Origin: Prosapia bicincta
Lineage: Eukaryota > Arthropoda > Insecta > Hemiptera > Cercopidae
DNA length: 64,000 bases
Assembly (NCBI GenBank): GCA_036971475.1
Contig: JBAIZL010000005.1
Span: 251,005,823-251,069,822, forward strand
Direction: 5' to 3'
Program-made: the position numbers and the translations under genes
Notes under the pieces: generated by a model
What the model was told of the DNA's origin: nothing
Databases searched by the model: none
What the model saw: the letters and a program-made list of their open reading frames with translations, nothing else
Shown here: piece by piece, positions 51,624-63,800 of the stretch
Layout of the letters: each line of letters starts with the position of its first letter
Position numbering within the stretch: the first letter of the stretch is position 1

Positions 51624-54600
51624 ACTTTACTATAAGTATTCCTTAATAGTAGTAGTTATTAGTATTCCTAGTAATAAAATACTAAAATAGTAACAACTAA
51701 TACCTAAATAAGTAAGTAGTAATAAGTTAGTATTATTACTTTACTATAAGTATTCCTTAATAGTAATAGTTATTAGTATTCCTAGTAATAAAATACTAAA
51801 ATAGTAATAACTAATACCTAAATAAGTAAGTAGTAATAAGTTAGTATTATTACTTTACTATAGGTATTCCTTAATAGTGGTAGTTATTAGTATTCCTAGT
51901 AATAAAATACTAAAATAGTAATAACTAATACTTAAATAAGGAAGTAGTAATAAGTTAGTATTATTACTTTACTATAAGTATTTCTTAATAGTAGTAGTTA
52001 TTAGTATTCCTAGTAATAAAATACTAAAATAGTAATAACTAATACCTAAATAAGTAAGTAGTAATAAGTTAGTATTATTACTTTACTATAAATATTCCTT
52101 AATAGTGGTAGTTATTAGTATTCCTAGTAATAAAATGCTAAAATAGTAATAACTAATACTTAAATAAGGAAGTAGTAATAAGTTAGTATTATTACTTTAC
52201 TATAAGTATTCCTTAATAGTAGTAGTTATTAGTATTCCTAGTAATAAAATACTAAAATAGTAACAACTAATACCTAAATAAGTAAGTAGTAATAAGTTAG
52301 TATTATTACTTTACTATAAGTATTCCTTAATAGTAGTAGTTATTAGTATTCCTAGTAATGTAATACTAAAATAGTAATAACTAATACTTAAATATTGAAG
52401 TAGTAATAAGTTAGTATTATTACTTTACTATAAGTATTCCTAAATAGTAGTAGTTATTAGTATTCCTAGTAATAAAATACTAAAATAGTAACAACTAATA
52501 CCTAACTATTGAAGTAGTAATAAGTTAGTATTATTACTTTACTATAAGTATTCCTTAATAGTAGTAGCTATTAGTATTCCTAGTAATAAAATACTAAAAT
52601 AGTAACAACTAATACCTAAATAAGTAAGTAGTAATAAGTTAGTATTATTACTTTACTATAAGTATTCCTTAATAGTAGTAGTTATTAGTATGCCTAGCAA
52701 TGAAATACTAAAATAGTAACGACTAATACCTAAATAAGTAAGTAGTAATAAGTTAGTATTATTACTTTACTATAAGTATTCCTTAATAGTAGTAGTTATT
52801 AGTATTCCTCTGAATAAAATACTAAAATAGTAACAACTAATACCTAAATAAGTAAGTAGTAATAAGTTAGTATTATGACTTTACTATAAGTATTCCTTAA
52901 TAGTAGTAGTTATTAGTATTCCTAGTAATAAAATACTAAAATAGTAATAACTAATACTTAAATAAGTAAGTAGTAATAAGTTAGTATTATTACTTTACTA
53001 TAGGTATTCCTTAAAAGTAGTAGTTATTAGTATTCCTAGTTATAAAATACTAAAATAGTAACAACTAATACTTAAATATGGAAGTAGTAATAAGTTAGTG
53101 TTATTACTTTACTATAGGTATTCCTTAAAAGTAGTAGTTATTAGTATTCCTAGTAATAAAATACTAAAATAGTAACAACTACTACCTAAATAAGTAAGTA
53201 GTAATAAGTTAGTATTATTACTTTATTATAAGTATTCCTTAATAGTAGTAGTTATTAGTATTCCTAGTAATAAAATACTAAAATAGTAACAACTAATACC
53301 TAAATAAGTAAGTAGTAATAAGTTAGTATTATTACTTTACTATAAGTATTCCTTAATAGTAGTAGTTATTAGTATTCCTAGCAATGAAATACTAAAATAG
53401 TAACGACTAATACCTAAATAAGTAAGTAGTAATAAGTTAGTATTATTACTTTACTATAAGTATTCCTTCATAGTAGTAGTTATTAGTATTCCTAGTAATA
53501 AAATACTAAAATAGTAACAACTAATACTTAAATAAGTAAGTAGTAATAAGTTAGTATTATTATTTTACTATAAGTATTCCTTAATAGTAGTAGTTATTAG
53601 TATTCCCAGTAATAAAATACTAAAATAGTAATAACTAATACCTAAATAAGTAAGTAGTAATAAGTTAGTATTATTACTTTACTATAAGTATTCCTTAATA
53701 GTCGTAGTTATTAGTATTCCTAGTAATAAAATACTAAAATAGTAACAACTAATACCTAAATAAGTAAGTAGTAATAAGTTAGTATTATTACTTTACTATA
53801 AGTATTCCTTAATAGTAATAGTTATTAGTATTCCTAGTAATAAAATACTAAAATAGTAACGACTAATACCTAAATAAGTAAGTAGTAATAAGTTAGTATT
53901 ATTACTTTACTATAAGTATTCCTTAATAGTAGTAGTTATTAGTATTCCTAGTAATATAATACTAAAATAGTAATAACTAATACTTAAATATGGAAGTAGT
54001 AATAAGTTAGTATTATTACTTTACTATAAATATTCCTTAATAGTAGTAGTTATTATTATTCCTAGTAATAAAATACTAAAATAGTAACAACTAATACCTA
54101 AATAAGTAAGTAGTAATAAGTTAGTATTATTACTTTACTATAAGTATTCCTTAATAGTAGTAGTTATTAGTATTCCTAGTAATGTAATACTAAAATAGTA
54201 ATAACTAATACTTAAATATTGAAGTAGTAATAAGTTAGTATTATTACTTTACTATAAGTATTCCTAAATAGTAGTAGTTATTAGTATTCCTAGTAATAAA
54301 ATACTAAAATAGTAACAACTAATACCTAACTATTGAAGTAGTAATAAGTTAGTATTATTACTTTACTATAAGTATCCCTTAATAGTAGTAGTTATTAGTA
54401 TTCCTAGTAATAAAATACTAAAATAGTAACAACTACTACCTAAATAAGTAAGTAGTAATAAGTTAGTATTATTACTTTACTATAAGTATTCCTTAATAGT
54501 AGTAGTTATTTTTATTCCTAGTAATAAAATACTAAAATAGTAACAACTAATACCTAAATAAGTAAGTAGTAATAAGTTAGTATTATTACTTTACTATAAG

Positions 54601-56077
54601 TATTCCTTAATAGTAGTAGTTATTAGTATTCCTAGCAATGAAATACTAAAATAGTAACGACTAATACCTAAATAAGTAAGTAGTAATAAGTTAGTATTAT
54701 TACTTTACTATAAGTATTCCTTCATAGTAGTAGTTATTAGTATTCCTAGTAATAAAATACTAAAATAGTAACAACTAATACTTAAATAAGTAAGTAGTAA
54801 TAAGTTAGTATTATTATTTTACTATAAGTATTCCTTAATAGTAGTAGTTATTAGTATTCCCAGTAATAAAATACTAAAATACTAAAATAGTAATAACTAA
54901 TACTTAAATAAGTAGATAGTAATAAGTTAGTATTATTACTTTACTATAAGTATTCCTTAATAGTAGTAGTTATTAGTATTCCTAGTAATAAAATACTAAA
55001 ATAGTAATAACTAATACCTAAATAAGTAAGTAGTAATAAGTTAGTATTATTACTTTACTATAAGTATTCCTTAATAGTAGTAGTTATTAGTATTCCTAGT
55101 AATGTAATACTAAAATAGTAATAACTAATACTTAAATATTGAAGTAGTAATAAGTTAGTATTATTACTTTACTATAAGTATTCCTTAATAGTAGTAGTTA
55201 TTAGTATTCCTAGTAATAAAATACTAAAATAGTAACAACTAATACCTAAATAAGTAAGTAGTAATAAGTTAGTATTATTACTTTACTATAAATATTCCTT
55301 AATAGTGGTAGTTATTAGTATTCCTAGTAATAAAATACTAAAATAGTAATAACTAATACTTAAATAAGGAAGTAGTAATAAGTTAGTATTATTACTTTAC
55401 TATAAGTATTCCTTAATAGTAGTAGTTATTAGTATTCCTAGTAATAAAATACTAAAACAGTAACAACTAATACCTAAATAAGTAAGTAGTAATAAGTTAG
55501 TATTATTACTTTACTATAAGTATTCCTTAATAGTAGTAGTTATTAGTATTCCTAGTAATGTAATACTAAAATAGTAATAAATAATACTTAAATATTGAAG
55601 TAGTAATAAGTTAGTATTATTACTTTACTATAAGTATTCCTAAATAGTAGTAGTTATTAGTATTCCTAGTAATAAAATACTAAAATAGTAACAACTAATA
55701 CCTAACTATTGAAGTAGTAATAAGTTAGTATTATTACTTTACTATAAGTATTCCTTAATAGTAGTAGCTATTAGTATTCCTAGTAATAAAATACTAAAAT
55801 AGTAACAACTAATACCTAAATAAGTAAGTAGTAATAAGTTAGTATTATTACTTTACTATAAGTATTCCTTAATAGTAGTAGTTATTAGTATGCCTAGCAA
55901 TGAAATACTAAAATAGTAACGACTAATACCTAAATAAGTAAGTAGTAATAAGTTAGTATTATTACTTTACTATAAGTATTCCTTAATAGTAGTAGTTATT
56001 AGTATTCCTCTGAATAAAATACTAAAATAGTAACAACTAATACCTAAATAAGTAAGTAGTAATAAGTTAGTATTATG

Positions 56078-58601
56078 ACTTTACTATAAGTATTCCTTAA
56101 TAGTAGTAGTTATTAGTATTCCTAGTAATAAAATACTAAAATAGTAATAACTAATACTTAAATAAGTAAGTAGTAATAAGTTAGTATTATTACTTTACTA
56201 TAGGTATTCCTTAAAAGTAGTAGTTATTAGTATTCCTAGTTATAAAATACTAAAATAGTAACAACTAATACTTAAATATGGAAGTAGTAATAAGTTAGTA
56301 TTATTACTTTACTATAAGTATTCCTTAATAGTAGTAGTTATTAGTATTCCTCTGAATAAAATACTAAAATAGTAACAACTAATACCTAAATAAGTAAGTA
56401 GTAATAAGTTAGTATTATGACTTTACTATAAGTATTCCTTAATAGTAGTAGTTATTAGTATTCCTAGTAATAAAATACTAAAATAGTAATAACTAATACT
56501 TAAATAAGTAAGTAGTAATAAGTTAGTGTTATTACTTTACTATAGGTATTCCTTAAAAGTAGTAGTTATTAGTATTCCTAGTAATAAAATACTAAAATAG
56601 TAACAACTACTACCTAAATAAGTAAGTAGTAATAAGTTAGTATTATTACTTTACTATAAGTATTCCTTAATAGTAGTAGTTATTAGTATTCCTAGTAATA
56701 AAATACTAAAATAGTAACAACTAATACCTAAATAAGTAAGTAGTAATAAGTTAGTATTATTACTTTACTATAAGTATTCCTTAATAGTAGTAGTTATTAG
56801 TATTCCTAGCAATGAAATACTAAAATAGTAACGACTAATACCTAAATAAGTAAGTAGTAATAAGTTAGTATTATTACTTTACTATAAGTATTCCTTCATA
56901 GTAGTAGTTATTAGTATTCCTAGTAATAAAATACTAAAATAGTAACAACTAATACTTAAATAAGTAAGTAGTAATAAGTTAGTATTATTATTTTACTATA
57001 AGTATTCCTTAATAGTAGTAGTTATTAGTATTCCCAGTAATAAAATACTAAAATACTAAAATAGTAATAACTAATACTTAAATAAGTAGATAGTAATAAG
57101 TTAGTATTATTACTTTACTATAAGTATTCCTTAATAGTAGTAGTTATTAGTATTCCTAGTAATAAAATACTAAAATAGTAATAACTAATACCTAAATAAG
57201 TAAGTAGTAATAAGTTAGTATTATTACTTTACTATAAGTATTCCTTAATAGTCGTAGTTATTAGTATTCCTAGTTATAAAATACTTAAATAGTAATAACT
57301 AATACTTAAATAAGTAAGTAGTAAGAAGTTAGTATTATTACTTTACTATAAGTATTCCTTAATAGTAGTAGTTATTAGTATTCCTAGTAATAAAATACTA
57401 AAATAGTAATAACTAATACTTAAATAAGTAAGTAGTAATAAGTTAGTATTATTACTTTACTATAGGTATTCCTTAAAAGTAGTAGTTATTAGTATTCCTA
57501 GTTATAAAATACTAAAATAGTAACAACTAATACTTAAATATGGAAGTAGTAATAAGTTAGTATTATTACTTTACTATAAGTATTCCTTAATAGTAGTAGT
57601 TATTAGTATTCCTCTGAATAAAATACTAAAATAGTAACAACTAATACCTAAATAAGTAAGTAGTAATAAGTTAGTATTATGACTTTACTATAAGTATTCC
57701 TTAATAGTAGTAGTTATTAGTATTCCTAGTAATAAAATACTAAAATAGTAATAACTAATACTTAAATAAGTAAGTAGTAATAAGTTAGTGTTATTACTTT
57801 ACTATAGGTATTCCTTAAAAGTAGTAGTTATTAGTATTCCTAGTAATAAAATACTAAAATAGTAACAACTACTACCTAAATAAGTAAGTAGTAATAAGTT
57901 AGTATTATTACTTTACTATAAGTATTCCTTAATAGTAGTAGTTATTAGTATTCCTAGTAATAAAATACTAAAATAGTAACAACTAATACCTAAATAAGTA
58001 AGTAGTAATAAGTTAGTATTATTACTTTACTATAAGTATTCCTTAATAGTAGTAGTTATTAGTATTCCTAGCAATGAAATACTAAAATAGTAACGACTAA
58101 TACCTAAATAAGTAAGTAGTAATAAGTTAGTATTATTACTTTACTATAAGTATTCCTTCATAGTAGTAGTTATTAGTATTCCTAGTAATAAAATACTAAA
58201 ATAGTAACAACTAATACTTAAATAAGTAAGTAGTAATAAGTTAGTATTATTATTTTACTATAAGTATTCCTTAATAGTAGTAGTTATTAGTATTCCCAGT
58301 AATAAAATACTAAAATACTAAAATAGTAATAACTAATACTTAAATAAGTAGATAGTAATAAGTTAGTATTATTACTTTACTATAAGTATTCCTTAATAGT
58401 AGTAGTTATTAGTATTCCTAGTAATAAAATACTAAAATAGTAATAACTAATACCTAAATAAGTAAGTAGTAATAAGTTAGTATTATTACTTTACTATAAG
58501 TATTCCTTAATAGTCGTAGTTATTAGTATTCCTAGTTATAAAATACTTAAATAGTAATAACTAATACTTAAATAAGTAAGTAGTAAGAAGTTAGTATTAT
58601 T
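56078..58601 (+). repeat. 1,262-bp tandem duplication, second occurrence
   Basis: This is the copy of the 49,100-51,623 pair displaced by 6,978 bp. AAGAAG lies at 57,323 and 58,585 and the 8-bp allele at 57,047 and 58,309, both 1,262 bp apart. Because the nested duplication is present in both large copies, the 1,262-bp event preceded the 6,978-bp event. Confidence 0.8.
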
Positions 58602-60837
58602 ACTTTACTATAAGTATTCCTTAATAGTAGTAGTTATTAGTATTCCTAGTAATAAAATACTAAAATAGTAACAACTAATACCTAAATAAGTAAGTAGTAA
58701 TAAGTTAGTATTATTACTTTACTATAAGTATTCCTTAATAGTAATAGTTATTAGTATTCCTAGTAATAAAATACTAAAATAGTAATAACTAATACCTAAA
58801 TAAGTAAGTAGTAATAAGTTAGTATTATTACTTTACTATAGGTATTCCTTAATAGTGGTAGTTATTAGTATTCCTAGTAATAAAATACTAAAATAGTAAT
58901 AACTAATACTTAAATAAGGAAGTAGTAATAAGTTAGTATTATTACTTTACTATAAGTATTTCTTAATAGTAGTAGTTATTAGTATTCCTAGTAATAAAAT
59001 ACTAAAATAGTAATAACTAATACCTAAATAAGTAAGTAGTAATAAGTTAGTATTATTACTTTACTATAAATATTCCTTAATAGTGGTAGTTATTAGTATT
59101 CCTAGTAATAAAATGCTAAAATAGTAATAACTAATACTTAAATAAGGAAGTAGTAATAAGTTAGTATTATTACTTTACTATAAGTATTCCTTAATAGTAG
59201 TAGTTATTAGTATTCCTAGTAATAAAATACTAAAATAGTAACAACTAATACCTAAATAAGTAAGTAGTAATAAGTTAGTATTATTACTTTACTATAAGTA
59301 TTCCTTAATAGTAGTAGTTATTAGTATTCCTAGTAATGTAATACTAAAATAGTAATAACTAATACTTAAATATTGAAGTAGTAATAAGTTAGTATTATTA
59401 CTTTACTATAAGTATTCCTAAATAGTAGTAGTTATTAGTATTCCTAGTAATAAAATACTAAAATAGTAACAACTAATACCTAACTATTGAAGTAGTAATA
59501 AGTTAGTATTATTACTTTACTATAAGTATTCCTTAATAGTAGTAGCTATTAGTATTCCTAGTAATAAAATACTAAAATAGTAACAACTAATACCTAAATA
59601 AGTAAGTAGTAATAAGTTAGTATTATTACTTTACTATAAGTATTCCTTAATAGTAGTAGTTATTAGTATGCCTAGCAATGAAATACTAAAATAGTAACGA
59701 CTAATACCTAAATAAGTAAGTAGTAATAAGTTAGTATTATTACTTTACTATAAGTATTCCTTAATAGTAGTAGTTATTAGTATTCCTCTGAATAAAATAC
59801 TAAAATAGTAACAACTAATACCTAAATAAGTAAGTAGTAATAAGTTAGTATTATGACTTTACTATAAGTATTCCTTAATAGTAGTAGTTATTAGTATTCC
59901 TAGTAATAAAATACTAAAATAGTAATAACTAATACTTAAATAAGTAAGTAGTAATAAGTTAGTATTATTACTTTACTATAGGTATTCCTTAAAAGTAGTA
60001 GTTATTAGTATTCCTAGTTATAAAATACTAAAATAGTAACAACTAATACTTAAATATGGAAGTAGTAATAAGTTAGTGTTATTACTTTACTATAGGTATT
60101 CCTTAAAAGTAGTAGTTATTAGTATTCCTAGTAATAAAATACTAAAATAGTAACAACTACTACCTAAATAAGTAAGTAGTAATAAGTTAGTATTATTACT
60201 TTATTATAAGTATTCCTTAATAGTAGTAGTTATTAGTATTCCTAGTAATAAAATACTAAAATAGTAACAACTAATACCTAAATAAGTAAGTAGTAATAAG
60301 TTAGTATTATTACTTTACTATAAGTATTCCTTAATAGTAGTAGTTATTAGTATTCCTAGCAATGAAATACTAAAATAGTAACGACTAATACCTAAATAAG
60401 TAAGTAGTAATAAGTTAGTATTATTACTTTACTATAAGTATTCCTTCATAGTAGTAGTTATTAGTATTCCTAGTAATAAAATACTAAAATAGTAACAACT
60501 AATACTTAAATAAGTAAGTAGTAATAAGTTAGTATTATTATTTTACTATAAGTATTCCTTAATAGTAGTAGTTATTAGTATTCCCAGTAATAAAATACTA
60601 AAATAGTAATAACTAATACCTAAATAAGTAAGTAGTAATAAGTTAGTATTATTACTTTACTATAAGTATTCCTTAATAGTCGTAGTTATTAGTATTCCTA
60701 GTAATAAAATACTAAAATAGTAACAACTAATACCTAAATAAGTAAGTAGTAATAAGTTAGTATTATTACTTTACTATAAGTATTCCTTAATAGTAATAGT
60801 TATTAGTATTCCTAGTAATAAAATACTAAAATAGTAA

Positions 60838-63800
60838 TAACTAATACCTAAATAAGTAAGTAGTAATAAGTTAGTATTATTACTTTACTATAGGTATTCC
60901 TTAATAGTGGTAGTTATTAGTATTCCTAGTAATAAAATACTAAAATAGTAATAACTAATACTTAAATAAGGAAGTAGTAATAAGTTAGTATTATTACTTT
61001 ACTATAAGTATTTCTTAATAGTAGTAGTTATTAGTATTCCTAGTAATAAAATACTAAAATAGTAATAACTAATACCTAAATAAGTAAGTAGTAATAAGTT
61101 AGTATTATTACTTTACTATAAATATTCCTTAATAGTGGTAGTTATTAGTATTCCTAGTAATAAAATACTAAAATAGTAATAACTAATACTTAAATAAGGA
61201 AGTAGTAATAAGTTAGTATTATTACTTTACTATAAGTATTCCTTAATAGTAGTAGTTATTAGTATTCCTAGTAATAAAATACTAAAATAGTAACAACTAA
61301 TACCTAAATAAGTAAGTAGTAATAAGTTAGTATTATTACTTTACTATAAGTATTCCTTAATAGTAGTAGTTATTAGTATTCCTAGTAATGTAATACTAAA
61401 ATAGTAATAACTAATACTTAAATATTGAAGTAGTAATAAGTTAGTATTATTACTTTACTATAAGTATTCCTAAATAGTAGTAGTTATTAGTATTCCTAGT
61501 AATAAAATACTAAAATAGTAACAACTAATACCTAACTATTGAAGTAGTAATAAGTTAGTATTATTACTTTACTATAAGTATTCCTTAATAGTAGTAGCTA
61601 TTAGTATTCCTAGTAATAAAATACTAAAATAGTAACAACTAATACCTAAATAAGTAAGTAGTAATAAGTTAGTATTATTACTTTACTATAAGTATTCCTT
61701 AATAGTAGTAGTTATTAGTATGCCTAGCAATGAAATACTAAAATAGTAACGACTAATACCTAAATAAGTAAGTAGTAATAAGTTAGTATTATTACTTTAC
61801 TATAAGTATTCCTTAATAGTAGTAGTTATTAGTATTCCTCTGAATAAAATACTAAAATAGTAACAACTAATACCTAAATAAGTAAGTAGTAATAAGTTAG
61901 TATTATGACTTTACTATAAGTATTCCTTAATAGTAGTAGTTATTAGTATTCCTAGTAATAAAATACTAAAATAGTAATAACTAATACTTAAATAAGTAAG
62001 TAGTAATAAGTTAGTATTATTACTTTACTATAGGTATTCCTTAAAAGTAGTAGTTATTAGTATTCCTAGTTATAAAATACTAAAATAGTAACAACTAATA
62101 CTTAAATATGGAAGTAGTAATAAGTTAGTATTATTACTTTACTATAAGTATTCCTTAATAGTAGTAGTTATTAGTATTCCTCTGAATAAAATACTAAAAT
62201 AGTAACAACTAATACCTAAATAAGTAAGTAGTAATAAGTTAGTATTATGACTTTACTATAAGTATTCCTTAATAGTAGTAGTTATTAGTATTCCTAGTAA
62301 TAAAATACTAAAATAGTAATAACTAATACTTAAATAAGTAAGTAGTAATAAGTTAGTATTATTACTTTACTATAGGTATTCCTTAAAAGTAGTAGTTATT
62401 AGTATTCCTAGTAATAAAATACTAAAATAGTAACAACTACTACCTAAATAAGTAAGTAGTAATAAGTTAGTATTATTACTTTACTATAAGTATTCCTTAA
62501 TAGTAGTAGTTATTAGTATTCCTAGTAATAAAATACTAAAATAGTAACAACTAATACCTAAATAAGTAAGTAGTAATAAGTTAGTATTATTACTTTACTA
62601 TAAGTATTCCTTAATAGTAGTAGTTATTAGTATTCCTAGCAATGAAACACTAAAATAGTAACGACTAATACCTAAATAAGTAAGTAGTAATAAGTTAGTA
62701 TTATTACTTTACTATAAGTATTCCTTCATAGTAGTAGTTATTAGTATTCCTAGTAATAAAATACTAAAATAGTAACAACTAATACTTAAATAAGTAAGTA
62801 GTAATAAGTTAGTATTATTATTTTACTATAAGTATTCCTTAATAGTAGTAGTTATTAGTATTCCCAGTAATAAAATACTAAAATACTAAAATAGTAATAA
62901 CTAATACTTAAATAAGTAGATAGTAATAAGTTAGTATTATTACTTTACTATAAGTATTCCTTAATAGTAGTAGTTATTAGTATTCCTAGTAATAAAATAC
63001 TAAAATAGTAATAACTAATACCTAAATAAGTAAGTAGTAATAAGTTAGTATTATTACTTTACTATAAGTATTCCTTAATAGTCGTAGTTATTAGTATTCC
63101 TAGTTATAAAATACTTAAATAGTAATAACTAATACTTAAATAAGTAAGTAGTAAGAAGTTAGTATTATTACTTTACTATAAGTATTCCTTAATAGTAGTA
63201 GTTATTAGTATTCCTATTAATAAAATACTAAAATAGTAACAACTAATACCTAAATAAGTAAGTAGTAATAAGTTAGTATTATTACTTTACTATAAGTATT
63301 CCTTAATAGTAATAGTTATTAGTATTCCTAGTAATAAAATACTAAAATAGTAATAACTAATACCTAAATAAGTAAGTAGTAATAAGTTAGTATTATTACT
63401 TTACTATAAGTATTCCTTAATAGTGGTAGTTATTAGTATTCCTAGTAATAAAATACTAAAATAGTAATAACTAATACTTAAATAAGGAAGTAGTAATAAG
63501 TTAGTATTATTACTTTACTATAAGTATTTCTTAATAGTAGTAGTTATTAGTATTCCTAGTAATAAAATACTAAAATAGTAACAACTAATACCTAAATAAG
63601 TAAGTAGTAATAAGTTAGTATTATTACTTTACTATAAGTATTCCTTAATAGTAGTAGTTATTAGTATTCCTAGTAATGTAATACTAAAATAGTAATAACT
63701 AATACTTAAATATTGAAGTAGTAATAAGTTAGTATTATTACTTTACTATAAGTATTCCTAAATAGTAGTAGTTATTAGTATTCCTAGTAATAAAATACTA

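Larger units (their letters stand above)
46867..60837 (+). repeat. 6,978-bp tandem segmental duplication (two copies)
   Basis: Copy 1 is 46,867-53,844 and copy 2 is 53,845-60,822, with identity continuing to 60,837. The join is limited to 53,845-53,859 by mismatches on either side. Paired rare markers, all 6,978 bp apart, are GTTATTTTTATTCC (47,531/54,509), CTAAAACAG (48,474/55,452), the AAAATGCTAAAA change (52,131/59,109), CTTTATTATA (53,221/60,199) and the shared 342-bp deletion (near 53,090/60,068). I saw no difference between copies at the markers and lines compared, so this is the most recent large event visible. At the join an AGTAATAAAATAC unit carries AACGAC, otherwise tied to GCAATG. 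Confidence 0.9.
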
